From positions 1 to 64,000 of the forward strand of contig JAFZSO010000014.1 in NCBI GenBank assembly GCA_017619355.1: DNA of 64,000 bases. The letters run 5' to 3'. Source of the DNA: Muribaculaceae bacterium (GTDB lineage: Bacteria > Bacteroidota > Bacteroidia > Bacteroidales > Muribaculaceae). The notes below the pieces were generated by a model that saw nothing but the letters and a program-made list of their open reading frames with translations, was not told the origin of the DNA and did not search any database. This document shows, in pieces, positions 41,846 through 51,065 of this stretch (position 1 is the stretch's first letter; each line of letters opens with the position of its first letter). Position numbers and translations under genes: made by a program.

Positions 41846-43345
41846 TTAGTGGAGTGAGAGGGTGGTGTTGAGGTCGCGTACCACAGCTTCGCGGCTCGTG
41901 CCGCAGTTGTTGCGGTCTTCAATCACACTCTTGAGCATGGGTTCCAGTTTGGGGAAAAGTTCTTCGATGAGGAACTCGGTCACGCGTCCGCCTTCGCCGT
42001 GCAGCATGTCGTTGAGGGCTACTTTGAATTGTTCTTTGAAGGCCTCGGCAATGTACGTGTTGTCACGTGTGCTTTCGTCAGCTTCCACAAATTCCATCAC
42101 AGCCTGCTGCATGGGCTCCTTGAAATATCGCAGGGCAATCTGCTGAACTTCCTCGGCCGATTCGGGCAGTTTGATGGGGGCTTCCATCATTGTCAGCACT
42201 CCTGCCACCTTGCCGAGTTTGCCGTCGAGTTTCGACCACAGTTTGTTGGCTGCCATGGCCGCCATCGACTCGGCTGCGTGAGCCAGTTTGCCGCGTCCTG
42301 CTTCTCTCAGATCAGGGCACGACGGCACTGAGGTGATGTACTCGGTAGTTACATCCACTTTGTCCCACTTCATCGAGGGGGTGAGCAGGCGGTAGGCGAA
42401 GGGGTAGGTGATGGCAGAGCCGGTGGCAATCTCGTAGATGGAATCGGTTTTCTCGCGGTTATAGTCGAGAGCGATGTCGTTCACATGCAGGTGGCCGGTG
42501 AGGATGAGGTGGATGCCTGCATCCATCAGTTGTTCACGCACTTGCGTTGCATTGGCAACGATATAGTTGCTGAGCAGGGTCTGTTCCTTGTCGAAGTGCT
42601 GCACGGCATGGTGGTGCATCATGGCAATCACCTGCTTGCCCTCGGCACGAGCCTGGGCGGCCTGTGCAGTAATCCACTCCATGGTTTCGGGCTTGATGCG
42701 TCCGGCATTGTGATAGGAGTCAATAGAGTCGCCACGGCTCTTGAGTAGGTTTTCTTCGTCGCGGTTGCTGTCGATGGCGATGAGCATGATGCCGGGTAAT
42801 ATTTCAGTGATATAACTCAAAGAATTGGGGTCATAGTTTGAATCATAAGCATAGCCGAAGTCGGCATAAAGTTGCGTGAAGGTATCGCGGTCGATAGTGG
42901 CGGCAGCACTGGTTTTCTTTCCGTTGAATGATTTAGCGTTGGGGTTGCTGATGTCGTGATTGCCGGGAATGACCAGCACCTTGATGCCCAGTTTGCGCAG
43001 GCGTTGCAGTTTCGATATCACATACTCGTGACTCAGCAGTTCCCCGTCTTTGGTGAGGTCGCCAGTGATGAGAACGGCGCAAGGCAGCAGCTTCTCGGCA
43101 CGGCTGACGATGGCTTCGAGTATCTCGCCACTTTGTCCTATCATGCGCATGTCATTTTTAGCGTAGTTGTCGAAGGCACTGCCGGCTTTCGTCACCAGTG
43201 CAGGTGCCATGGTGTGTATGTCGCTCATCACAAGCACTTGATTAGTGAGCACCGGTTTGACGAAATGCGTGCGAATCTTGTCGTCGGCACTGCTTGCCAT
43301 CGCTGTGAGCAGTGCAAGCATTATGATGCAAAGGGTCTTTTTCAT
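41846..43345 (-). CDS. Exported calcineurin-like metallophosphoesterase
   Basis: A 499-residue exported phosphoesterase. A signal peptide (MKKTLCIIMLALLTAMASSA) is followed by the full set of metallophosphatase motifs: MSDIH (D42, H44), ITGDLTKDGE (D96), PGNHD (129-131 in the motif), MMHHHA and LTGHLHVND. It would use two metal ions to hydrolyse phosphoesters in the periplasm; the substrate is not evident. The C-terminal 180 residues are a helical extension without recognised domain. It is divergent from the glycosyltransferase gene. Confidence 0.9.
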   Translation of the reverse strand: MKKTLCIIMLALLTAMASSADDKIRTHFVKPVLTNQVLVMSDIHTMAPALVTKAGSAFDNYAKNDMRMIGQSGEILEAIVSRAEKLLPCAVLITGDLTKDGELLSHEYVISKLQRLRKLGIKVLVIPGNHDISNPNAKSFNGKKTSAAATIDRDTFTQLYADFGYAYDSNYDPNSLSYITEILPGIMLIAIDSNRDEENLLKSRGDSIDSYHNAGRIKPETMEWITAQAAQARAEGKQVIAMMHHHAVQHFDKEQTLLSNYIVANATQVREQLMDAGIHLILTGHLHVNDIALDYNREKTDSIYEIATGSAITYPFAYRLLTPSMKWDKVDVTTEYITSVPSCPDLREAGRGKLAHAAESMAAMAANKLWSKLDGKLGKVAGVLTMMEAPIKLPESAEEVQQIALRYFKEPMQQAVMEFVEADESTRDNTYIAEAFKEQFKVALNDMLHGEGGRVTEFLIEELFPKLEPMLKSVIEDRNNCGTSREAVVRDLNTTLSLH

Positions 43346-43377
43346 TTTTCTTCAGTTGATAGTTGATAAATACGATG

Positions 43378-43385
43378 CAAAAGTA
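43378..43385 (-). promoter_or_regulatory. -7 box for the metallophosphatase gene
   Basis: Minus-strand TACTTTTG (43385-43378), 32 bp before the ATG at 43345. No clear -33 element. Confidence 0.45.
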
Positions 43386-43426
43386 ATAAACTTTGGAAAA
43401 ATCTCCTATAAGGGAGAAAAAATAAC

Positions 43427-43434
43427 TATCTTTG
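43427..43434 (+). promoter_or_regulatory. -7 box for the glycosyltransferase gene
   Basis: TATCTTTG at 43427-43434. It ends only 5 bp before the ATG at 43440, so the transcript would be leaderless or nearly so. Confidence 0.5.
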
Positions 43435-43439
43435 CCTAT

Positions 43440-44177
43440 ATGAAACCCACTTTCACCATAGTTACTGTCACATGGAATGCGGCCAGCGTGATTCAACCCA
43501 CGCTCGACAGCATCAAAATGCAGTCTTGCACCGACTTTGAGTATCTGCTGGTCGACGGCCAGTCGACCGACGACACGCTCGAAAGGGTGCGTGCCGCGGC
43601 TATCGGCAACACGCGCATCGTGTCGGAGCCTGACCGGGGTTTGTATGATGCCATGAACAAGGCCATGGGGCTGGCGCAGGGTGAATACATCATCTGGCTC
43701 AATGCCGGCGATGCCTTTGCCGCACCCGACTCGCTGGCACGCATGGCAGTGTTGGCACAAGACCGCCCCGATGTAATTTATGGGCAAACTCAACTGGTTA
43801 ACAGTGAGCGACAGGTGGTGGGCAAGCGGCATCTCACCGCTCCCGAGCACCTTACTGCCGACTCGTTCAAGCGCGGCATGCTGGTGTGCCATCAGGCCTT
43901 TGTGGCAAGGCGTGAAATCATGCCGCAGTATGACCTGCAATATCGCTTCAGTGCCGACTATGACTGGTGCATCAAGGTGCTCAAGGTCTCACAGAGCAAT
44001 GCCTATGCAGGCCCAGAACCCCTCATCAACTTCCTTGACGAGGGCACTACCAGTCGCAACCACAAGGCATCGCTCAAGGAGCGCTACCGCATCATGTGCA
44101 AGAACTACGGCACTTTGCCCACCATGTGGCGGCATCTGGGTTTTGCCATTCGGCACCTGATGCGCAAGTGGCGTTAA
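43440..44177 (+). CDS. Family 2 glycosyltransferase
   Basis: A 245-residue cytoplasmic GT2-type glycosyltransferase. The N-terminus is the GT-A nucleotide-binding fold (FTIVTVTWNAASVIQPTLDSI in outline), then FEYLLVDGQSTDDTLE, EPDRGLYDAMNKAMGLAQGEYIIWLNAGD, in which NAGD stands at the usual DxD position, and FSADYDW. This group adds sugars to surface polysaccharides. It stands alone, not in a polysaccharide operon. The ATG at 43440 matches the family start; an open extension upstream runs through the promoter and is rejected. Confidence 0.92.
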   Translation: MKPTFTIVTVTWNAASVIQPTLDSIKMQSCTDFEYLLVDGQSTDDTLERVRAAAIGNTRIVSEPDRGLYDAMNKAMGLAQGEYIIWLNAGDAFAAPDSLARMAVLAQDRPDVIYGQTQLVNSERQVVGKRHLTAPEHLTADSFKRGMLVCHQAFVARREIMPQYDLQYRFSADYDWCIKVLKVSQSNAYAGPEPLINFLDEGTTSRNHKASLKERYRIMCKNYGTLPTMWRHLGFAIRHLMRKWR

Positions 44178-44194
44178 AATGATTTTGATGCGAA

Positions 44195-44214
44195 ATTTGC
44201 GTTTTTTCGCAAAT
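44195..44214. other. Inverted repeat upstream of recA
   Basis: ATTTGCG-TTTTTT-CGCAAAT (44195-44201 and 44208-44214), 17 bp after the glycosyltransferase stop. It could be a weak terminator of that gene or an operator near recA; no T run follows on the plus strand. Confidence 0.4.
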
Positions 44215-44262
44215 GTGTGCAAATTAGTGGCACGAATATGGGTGTAAATTTGCAGTGTGAGA

Positions 44263-44294
44263 TTTGTGAAATTGGCTTTGATTTGCTAAATTTG
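44263..44294 (+). promoter_or_regulatory. Promoter of recA
   Basis: TTTG at 44263-44266 and TAAATTTG at 44287-44294, 20 bp apart, leaving a 68-bp leader. A second TAAATTTG at 44245-44252 could serve an alternative start. Confidence 0.65.
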
Positions 44295-44362
44295 TAACAT
44301 GAAAGCAAGCGCATCTTGCCACACAACAAGAAACTTAATAACTAAAAACGATAAATAAAATT

Positions 44363-45424
44363 ATGGAAGAAAAAATGAACATGGAGCAGCAGGCTCAAAG
44401 TGGCCGCCAGCCGGTATCGCCCGAGAAACTCAAGGCGCTGCAGGTGGCAATGGACAAGATCGACAAGACCTACGGTCGTGGTTCAATCATGAAACTGGGT
44501 GACGAGAGCATCGAGAATGTGGAGGTGATTCCCTCGGGATCTATCGGTCTGAACTATGCGTTGGGTGTGGGAGGTTACCCGCGCGGACGCATCATTGAGA
44601 TTTATGGTCCCGAAGCAAGTGGTAAGACCACACTGGCCATTCATGCCATTGCCGAAGCGCAGAAGATGGGCGGCATTGCAGCCATCATCGATGCCGAGCA
44701 TGCCTTTGACCGCTTCTATGCCGAGCAGCTGGGTGTGGATGTGAACAGCCTTCTCATCTCGCAGCCCGACAATGGCGAACAGGCTCTGGAGATTGCCGAT
44801 CAGCTCATTCGCTCCAGCGCCATCGACATCATCGTGATCGACTCGGTAGCAGCACTCACCCCCAAGGCCGAAATCGAGGGCGAGATGGGCGAGAGCAAGA
44901 TGGGGCTGCAGGCAAGGCTCATGAGCCAGGCATTGCGCAAGCTCACCGCCACTATCAGCAAGACCAACACCACTTGCATCTTCATCAACCAGTTGCGCGA
45001 GAAACTGGGCGTGCTCTTCGGCAATCCCGAGACCACTACGGGTGGTAACGCGCTCAAGTTCTACTCTTCGGTGCGCATCGACATTCGCCGACTGGGCCAG
45101 ATTAAGGACGGCGAACAGGTGCTGGGCAACCTCACTCGCGTGAAGGTGGTGAAGAACAAGGTGGCGCCTCCGTTCCGCAAGGCCGAATTCGAGATTCTCT
45201 TTGGCAAGGGCATTAGCCGCATTGGCGAGATTCTTGACCTGGGCGTGCAGTTCGGCATTGTGAAGAAGAGCGGTTCGTGGTTCTCCTACGAGGGCACCAA
45301 GCTGGGTCAGGGCCGTGATGCCGTGAAGCAGCTGCTTGCCGACAATGTGGAACTGTGCGACGAACTCGAAGAGAAGATTTTTGCCGCCATGCATGGCGAG
45401 AAGCCAGCTGAGGCTGCCGAGTGA
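44363..45424 (+). CDS. recA: Recombinase RecA
   Basis: A 353-residue RecA, the ATP-dependent strand-exchange protein of homologous recombination. Walker A is GPEASGKTT (82-90); other conserved parts are [37 protein letters not shown] in outline (Walker B), the L1 region [15 protein letters not shown] and L2 [18 protein letters not shown]. The length is normal and the C-terminus is acidic. It is monocistronic, with its own promoter and a strong hairpin downstream. No LexA-type box was recognised. Confidence 0.98.
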   Translation: MEEKMNMEQQAQSGRQPVSPEKLKALQVAMDKIDKTYGRGSIMKLGDESIENVEVIPSGSIGLNYALGVGGYPRGRIIEIYGPEASGKTTLAIHAIAEAQKMGGIAAIIDAEHAFDRFYAEQLGVDVNSLLISQPDNGEQALEIADQLIRSSAIDIIVIDSVAALTPKAEIEGEMGESKMGLQARLMSQALRKLTATISKTNTTCIFINQLREKLGVLFGNPETTTGGNALKFYSSVRIDIRRLGQIKDGEQVLGNLTRVKVVKNKVAPPFRKAEFEILFGKGISRIGEILDLGVQFGIVKKSGSWFSYEGTKLGQGRDAVKQLLADNVELCDELEEKIFAAMHGEKPAEAAE

Positions 45425-45509
45425 TGTGCTCAGTTCACCACTGAAAATTGAACTCTAACCAATACCTGAAAAACACCTAATTTTTTGAATTCTCATCATG
45501 ATGTAAAAG

Positions 45510-45533
45510 GGCGGAGCCGATTTCGGCTCCGCC
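45510..45533. terminator. Strong hairpin between recA and the MFS gene
   Basis: GGCGGAGCCGA-TT-TCGGCTCCGCC, an 11-bp GC-rich perfect stem (45510-45520, 45523-45533), followed by TTGTTTCTGTT on the plus strand. It probably ends recA and, on the other strand, the MFS transcript. Confidence 0.8.
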
Positions 45534-45545
45534 TTGTTTCTGTTA

Positions 45546-45590
45546 CTAGATGTTCTAGATAATCTAGAGTTGCTAGAGGGTCTAGGATTT
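45546..45590 (+). repeat. 9-bp tandem repeats with CTAGA core
   Basis: Five units at exact 9-bp spacing (CTAG at 45546, 45555, 45564, 45573 and 45582): CTAGATGTT, CTAGATAAT, CTAGAGTTG, CTAGAGGGT, CTAGGATTT. The first five bases are kept and the other four vary. It lies between the hairpin and the MFS stop codon. Confidence 0.8.
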
Positions 45591-45609
45591 GTGTGATGGG
45601 GTGTGTTGG

Positions 45610-46794
45610 TTAGCGCAGCTTGTGGCGGTTGTAATGGCTGCGGGCGAAGGCGAAGAAGGTGGCGACGCTCGCCACATTCACGATGACCATGGTCCAGAAG
45701 GCCGACAGATAGCCAAAAGCATTGGCAAGAATGCCGCCTATAAGCACACCCAACCCCATGCCTATGTCCCACGAGATGAGCACGCTGGAGTTGGCAGTGC
45801 CACGCTGGTCATTGCGTGCCAGGTTGATGAACATGTTCTGGAAAGCGGGCCACATGTGACCGTTGCCCAGGCCGATGAGGATGGCCGAGCCAAAGTATCC
45901 AATATCGTTGGGACACACCACAAACAGCGTATAGCCCACCACCGAGATGCACATGCCTCCGCTGGCATTCTGCACAATCTTTCCATGGCGCAGTGCCTTG
46001 GCACCTTGCAGGCGAGATAGCATGAGGCCGATGGAAATGAGCATGAACCATGTGCCTGTGCCACCGGTGCGATGCAATATCTCTTTGCTGTAGATGGCGA
46101 GATAATTGCTGAGCACACCAAAGCAGAAACCGAAACCCGTCATGCAGATGGCGAGAATCCAGCCAGGCGTGAGGAAGAAGCGGTCGAGCGACACCTTCTG
46201 CTTGTTCTTGACGATAGCGCGAGGATTGAGTTTCACGGTAGCGTCCACCACCAGACCTATGCCGGCTATCACGAGCGACATGACGAACAGCAGGTCGAAG
46301 TTCTGCACATAGTGATAGATGTAGAGTGCCACCGAAGGGGCGAGGGCCATGGCGAGATTGTTGCTCAGTCCGTAGTAGCCTATGCCCTCGGTGCGTCGGC
46401 TTGAGGGAAGCACATCGATGGCCACGGTGCTGTTGGCCACGGTAACGGCCCCATAAGGTGCACCATGCAGTGTGCGCACAATGGCGAACAGCAGCAGGGT
46501 GCCGGCGGCAAGATAACCCGCAAAGAAGATGAAGAAGACGAAAAAGCACACCATGAGCACCTGCTTGCGCGGGAAACTGTCAACCACATAACCGCTGAAG
46601 GGCCGCATGAGCATGGTGGTCACCGTGTAACCCGAGAGCACCAGCCCTATGACATCCTTAGTGGCGCTGAAGCGCTCGCTCAGGTAGAGTGGCAGCAGGG
46701 GAGTGAGCAAATAAAAAGCAAAAAAGAGAAGAAAATTGGCAGTCATTACCTTCAGGTAATTGCTGTTCCATAACTTCTCTTTTGGCTCGTTCAT
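45610..46794 (-). CDS. MFS transporter
   Basis: A 394-residue major facilitator with twelve predicted helices. The loop 2-3 signature is present in the form GYVVDSFPRKQV, and the N-terminal half shows RPFSGYV and RTLHGAPYGAVTVANST; the second half has LGNGHMWPAFQNMF. The start (MNEPKEKLWNSNYLKVM) is typical of a drug-exporter-like subgroup in Bacteroidetes. Substrate is unknown. It is 62 bp downstream of miaB on the same strand and may share its transcript. Confidence 0.9.
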   Translation of the reverse strand: MNEPKEKLWNSNYLKVMTANFLLFFAFYLLTPLLPLYLSERFSATKDVIGLVLSGYTVTTMLMRPFSGYVVDSFPRKQVLMVCFFVFFIFFAGYLAAGTLLLFAIVRTLHGAPYGAVTVANSTVAIDVLPSSRRTEGIGYYGLSNNLAMALAPSVALYIYHYVQNFDLLFVMSLVIAGIGLVVDATVKLNPRAIVKNKQKVSLDRFFLTPGWILAICMTGFGFCFGVLSNYLAIYSKEILHRTGGTGTWFMLISIGLMLSRLQGAKALRHGKIVQNASGGMCISVVGYTLFVVCPNDIGYFGSAILIGLGNGHMWPAFQNMFINLARNDQRGTANSSVLISWDIGMGLGVLIGGILANAFGYLSAFWTMVIVNVASVATFFAFARSHYNRHKLR

Positions 46795-46856
46795 AAATGG
46801 TTGCGTTTTTACGCTATATGTACTTTGATAAAAATGCGACTTTGATTATCAGTATT

Positions 46857-48224
46857 TTAACTGCCAATCTTATGGCCTATGAGGGTGGCGCTGGTGTATT
46901 TCTCTACTTTGCAGTGAATAAAATCGCCAATGTGTGTGTCGCCTGCGGGGAACACAATCACCTTGTTCTGCTGGGTGCGGCCGAACATGTCGTCGCGCGA
47001 GCGCTTGCTGTAGCCTTCCACCAGAACCTCAAATGTCTTGCCCACATCGTTGCGGTTACTGCACTGCGAGAGTTCATTCTGCAGGGCAATCATGCGGTTC
47101 AGGCGGTCGATTTTCACCTCTTCGGGCACATTGTCGGGCAGATTCTTGGCGGCAAAGGTGCCGGGCCGTTCGCTGTACTTGAACATGAAGGCCGAGTCAA
47201 AGCCCACCTCGCGCATGAGCGAGAGGGTTTCCTCAAAGTCTTCCTCGGTTTCGTCATGAAATCCGGTGAACATATCGGTTGAGATGCCGCAGTCGGGCAT
47301 GGCCTCGCGAATCTTGGCAATGCGGTCCAGATACCACTCGCGGGTATATTTGCGGTTCATGAGTTTGAGCACCTTGTTGCTGCCGCTTTGCACGGGCAGG
47401 TGAATGTGGCGACAAATGTTGTCATGACTTGCCATGGTGGCGATAATCTCGTCGGTGAGGTCCTCGGGATTGCTGGTAGTGAAACGCACACGCATCTCGG
47501 GAGCCGCCTCGGCCACAATCGCGAGCAGGCGTGCGAAGTCGATGGGCGCAGAGCCGTCGGCGGGTTTGAAGAGGTAGGAGTTCACATTCTGGCCCAGCAA
47601 GGTAACTTCCTTGAAACCTTTCTGCTGCAGGTCGGCGAGTTCGTTGAGAATGCTTTGTGGCTCACGGCTGCGTTCTCGCCCGCGGGTGTAGGGCACAATG
47701 CAGTAGGTGCAGAAGTTGTTGCACCCGCGCATGATGCTGATGAAGCCACCTACCTTGCTGCCCGCTACACGCTGCGGAATCACATCGCGATAGGTCTCGG
47801 TGGTCGAGAGCTGAGTGTTGATGGCCTTCTCGCCGTTCTCGGCCAGGGCAATGAGGCTGGGCAGTTCCAGATAGGCATCAGGGCCTGCCACCACATCCAC
47901 ATCGTAGTCGGTGATGAGCGTGTCCTTGAGTCGCTCTGCCATACAGCCAATGATGCCCACGATGAGTCGGCGGTTGCGCTGGCGGCGCAGGGCGTTGAGC
48001 TGGTTGAGTCGGGCAAAAATGCGCTGCTCGGCATTGTCGCGCACCGAGCAGGTGTTGATGAAAATGGCGTCGGCATGGTCGAGCGTGTCGGTAGTCTCGT
48101 AGCCAGCCATCTGCATGACTGAAGCCACCACCTCGCTGTCGGCCACATTCATTTGGCAGCCGTAGGTCTCGAGGTAGAGCCGCTTGCCGCTTTCCTGAGC
48201 GTTATAGGTGAGTTTCAAATCCAT
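46857..48224 (-). CDS. miaB: tRNA-2-methylthio-N6-dimethylallyladenosine synthase
   Basis: A 455-residue radical-SAM methylthiotransferase that adds the 2-methylthio group to i6A37 of tRNAs. The N-terminal UPF0004 domain has three cluster cysteines (C23 in YLETYGCQMN, C59, C94 in GCMAER). The radical-SAM cluster is RGCNNFCTYC (C168, C172, C175), followed by IVPYTRGRERSR. A C-terminal TRAM domain (about 385-450) binds RNA. The YGCQMN motif and the neighbourhood favour MiaB over RimO or MtaB. It begins 21 bp after serS. Confidence 0.96.
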   Translation of the reverse strand: MDLKLTYNAQESGKRLYLETYGCQMNVADSEVVASVMQMAGYETTDTLDHADAIFINTCSVRDNAEQRIFARLNQLNALRRQRNRRLIVGIIGCMAERLKDTLITDYDVDVVAGPDAYLELPSLIALAENGEKAINTQLSTTETYRDVIPQRVAGSKVGGFISIMRGCNNFCTYCIVPYTRGRERSREPQSILNELADLQQKGFKEVTLLGQNVNSYLFKPADGSAPIDFARLLAIVAEAAPEMRVRFTTSNPEDLTDEIIATMASHDNICRHIHLPVQSGSNKVLKLMNRKYTREWYLDRIAKIREAMPDCGISTDMFTGFHDETEEDFEETLSLMREVGFDSAFMFKYSERPGTFAAKNLPDNVPEEVKIDRLNRMIALQNELSQCSNRNDVGKTFEVLVEGYSKRSRDDMFGRTQQNKVIVFPAGDTHIGDFIHCKVEKYTSATLIGHKIGS

Positions 48225-48245
48225 TGCGTTTTCGCTATGGGGCGA

Positions 48246-49517
48246 TTAGTCGATGATGTCGAAGCCAGTGTAGGGCTGGAGTGCCTTGGGAATGCGAATG
48301 CCCTCGGGTGTCTGGTTGTTCTCGAGCAGGGCAGCCACGATGCGCGGCAGGGCCAGTGCCGAGCCGTTCAGGGTGTGGCATAGGTGAGTCTTCTTGTCAT
48401 CGCCACGATAGCGGCACTTCAGGCGGTTGGCCTGATAGGTCTCGAAGTTCGATACCGAACTCACCTCAAGCCAGCGCTGCTGAGCGGCCGACCACACCTC
48501 GAAATCGAAGGTGATGGCGCTGGTGAAGCTCATGTCGCCGCCACACAGGCGCAAGATGTGCCAGGGCAGTTCGAGTTTCTCGAGCAACGATTGCACATGG
48601 TCCTTCATCTCCTCGAGAGCCTCATAGGAGTTCTCTGGTTTCTCGATGCGCACGATTTCCACCTTGTCGAACTGGTGCAGGCGGTTCAGACCGCGCACGT
48701 CCTTGCCATAGGAACCGGCCTCACGACGGAAGCAAGCCGAGAATGCACAATTCTTCTTGGGCAGTTCTTCCTGTGGGATGATGACATCGCGGTAGATGTT
48801 GGTCACGGGCACCTCGGCGGTGGGAATGAGGTAGAAGTTATCGACTTGGCAGTGATACATCTGGCCCTCCTTGTCGGGCAATTGGCCAGTACCCAGACCC
48901 GAATCCTCGTTCACCACCAGAGGTGGTTCAATCTCGGTGTAGCCAGCCTTCGAGGCTTCGTCGAGGAAGAACTGTACCAGGGCGCGCTGCAGTTTGGCAC
49001 CCTTGCCAATGTAGACGGGGAAGCCTGCTCCAGTGATTTTCACACCCAGGTCAAAGTCGATGAGGTTATATTTCTTGGCGAGGTCCCAGTGGGGCAGGGC
49101 ATCGGCGGGTAATTCAGGTATTTCGCCGCCGGTCTTCTCCACAATGTTGTCCTCGGCCGTCTTGCCTTCGGGCACGCCCTCGTAGGGCACATTGGGAATG
49201 GAGAGCAGAATGTTGGTGATATCGTTCTCGATGGCTTTGAGATTGTCGTCAATCTCCTTGTTGGTGGTCTTGAGTTGAGCCACCTGCGCCTTGACCTGCT
49301 CGGCCTCGTCGCGGTTACCCTGCTTCATGAGCGCGCCAATCTGTGCGGCCATCTTATTGAGTTGTGCGGCATTGTCGTCACGGTTCTTCTGTGCAGCGCG
49401 GCGCTGCTTGTCGAGTTCGACAATTCGCATAATGGGTTCTTGAGCATCGAAGTGCTTGACAGCAAGACGCTTGATTACTTGCTGCGGGTCGTTGTTGATA
49501 AGTTGTAGCGTGAGCAT
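48246..49517 (-). CDS. serS: Seryl-tRNA synthetase
   Basis: A 423-residue class II aminoacyl-tRNA synthetase that charges tRNA-Ser and tRNA-Sec. The N-terminal coiled-coil arm spans about 30-105 (RRAAQKNRDDNAAQLNKMA, then QVKAQVAQLKTTNKEID). The catalytic core holds motif 2 (FSACFRREAGSYGKDVRGLNR in outline) and motif 3 near the C-terminus (LNGSALALPRIVAALLE). The length is normal. It is the first gene of a probable serS-miaB-MFS unit and lies downstream of ftsZ beyond a hairpin. Confidence 0.97.
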   Translation of the reverse strand: MLTLQLINNDPQQVIKRLAVKHFDAQEPIMRIVELDKQRRAAQKNRDDNAAQLNKMAAQIGALMKQGNRDEAEQVKAQVAQLKTTNKEIDDNLKAIENDITNILLSIPNVPYEGVPEGKTAEDNIVEKTGGEIPELPADALPHWDLAKKYNLIDFDLGVKITGAGFPVYIGKGAKLQRALVQFFLDEASKAGYTEIEPPLVVNEDSGLGTGQLPDKEGQMYHCQVDNFYLIPTAEVPVTNIYRDVIIPQEELPKKNCAFSACFRREAGSYGKDVRGLNRLHQFDKVEIVRIEKPENSYEALEEMKDHVQSLLEKLELPWHILRLCGGDMSFTSAITFDFEVWSAAQQRWLEVSSVSNFETYQANRLKCRYRGDDKKTHLCHTLNGSALALPRIVAALLENNQTPEGIRIPKALQPYTGFDIID

Positions 49518-49555
49518 AATATTGATAAAAACTTAAGTTTCAGTAATAATGAATA

Positions 49556-49587
49556 ACTGCCGCACCACGTCATCACGGTGCGGCAGT
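49556..49587 (-). terminator. Terminator after ftsZ
   Basis: Perfect 11-bp stem ACTGCCGCACC/GGTGCGGCAGT (49556-49566 and 49577-49587) followed on the minus strand by TATTCATTATT. It separates the dcw cluster from serS. Confidence 0.75.
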
Positions 49588-49639
49588 GCAAAATTACACA
49601 ATTAATTTGTAATAATTGAGTGTATCGTCGAGAAAATGC

Positions 49640-51016
49640 TCAACTGCCAAACTCAATGGTGGTGGCTGTGCCTTTCTTGGGTTGCTGTGGCTCGGGCTTG
49701 CGCACAGGCGTTGCGGGCACATTTTCCTGCATTTCTTTGAGTCGAGCCTTGATTTTCTGGTCGCGTTTAACCACGGGAACCTTCTCAAGCAGATCAATGA
49801 TCTCATCGTTGTCAATGTCGTTAGGCTTGAGCACAAAGTAACGGGCCTCAGCCATCTCAATGTTCTGCTGGATGAGTTTCTCCTTGCCATACTCGATGCC
49901 GATGCGTTCCATGGCTTCCTTTTCGGTCGAGGTCTTCACGGGAGCGGCTTTTTCCAGGCTGGGTGTTTCGCCTTCAAGCGTAACATCGAAACCAGCAGCG
50001 AGAATGGTGATCTTGATCTTGTTGTCGAGCGATTCGTCGAAGGTTGCACCCCAAATCACGTCGACCTCTTCGCCGAAGTTGGTCATGAACTGTCGCATCT
50101 CGTCGACCTCTGCCATGCGGAAGGGATTTTCGGAGTTGGGGTTGAAATAGAAGTTCATGAGAATGCGCTTGGAACCGTACACATCGCGGTTGCGCAGCAG
50201 CGGTGATTCAAGTGCGTCCTCGATGGCCTTGGTTACGCGGTGTTCGCCCTCGCCGTAACCTGAACTGATGATAGCCACACCACCATCGCGCAGGGTAGTG
50301 TTCACATCGTTGAAGTCGAGGTTGATTTTACCCTCGGCAGTGATCAGTTCAGAGATGCTGCGAGCGGCAATCGAGAGGGTGTCGTCGGCCTTGCCGAAGG
50401 CGTTCACGAAGTCAAGGTCGGGATAAATCTCGGTGAGTCGCTCGTTGTTGATGATGAGCAGAGCATCTACGTAGTTCTGCATCTCATCGGCACCACTGAG
50501 AGCCTTGAGAATCTTCTTGGTGCCCTCGAACAGGAAGGGGATAGTGACAATACCAATGGTGAGGATGCCCTTGTCACGGGCTATGCGAGCCACCACGGGA
50601 GCGGCACCGGTACCGGTACCACCACCCATACCGGCGGTGATGAACACCATCTTGGTTTCGTCGTCAAAGAGCGAGGCGATGTCGTCGGCACTCTCTTCGG
50701 CGGCAGCCTTGGCTTTCTCGGGGTCGTTGCCAGCGCCGAGGCCAAAGGTGGTGTTAGGCCCTATAAGCAGGCGGTTAGGCACGGGTGAGTTCTGGAGTGC
50801 CTGGCGGTCGGTGTTGATGACCACGAACGACACACCGCTGATATTTTGAGCATACATGTGGTTGATGGCGTTGTTACCGCCGCCACCCACACCCACAACC
50901 TTAATGATGGTGGGCATTTTTTCGTCGATTTTGAAACCCGAGCCTTGTTCGAGTGTTTTGAAAATATCGTTGTCCGTAGACTCTTGCATATTTGGCAAAT
51001 CTTTTAAGTTCGGCAT
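49640..51016 (-). CDS. ftsZ: Cell division GTPase FtsZ
   Basis: A 458-residue FtsZ, the tubulin homologue that forms the division ring. The GTP-binding loops are VVGVGGGGNNAIN and the tubulin signature GGGTGTG (131-137), with INTDRQAL and the T7-like NLDFNDV. The C-terminal region after about residue 350 is long, with a charged linker and a basic/Pro-rich stretch near the end (TPVRKPEPQQPKKG). The family start in this phylum is not well fixed; a second methionine at residue 10 is possible. It is the last gene of the dcw cluster, 49 bp after ftsA, followed by a terminator. Confidence 0.98.
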   Translation of the reverse strand: MPNLKDLPNMQESTDNDIFKTLEQGSGFKIDEKMPTIIKVVGVGGGGNNAINHMYAQNISGVSFVVINTDRQALQNSPVPNRLLIGPNTTFGLGAGNDPEKAKAAAEESADDIASLFDDETKMVFITAGMGGGTGTGAAPVVARIARDKGILTIGIVTIPFLFEGTKKILKALSGADEMQNYVDALLIINNERLTEIYPDLDFVNAFGKADDTLSIAARSISELITAEGKINLDFNDVNTTLRDGGVAIISSGYGEGEHRVTKAIEDALESPLLRNRDVYGSKRILMNFYFNPNSENPFRMAEVDEMRQFMTNFGEEVDVIWGATFDESLDNKIKITILAAGFDVTLEGETPSLEKAAPVKTSTEKEAMERIGIEYGKEKLIQQNIEMAEARYFVLKPNDIDNDEIIDLLEKVPVVKRDQKIKARLKEMQENVPATPVRKPEPQQPKKGTATTIEFGS

Positions 51017-51065
51017 GATTCTTTGATTTTAAAGTAAAACATTAATGAATACACTCGGGTTATGA

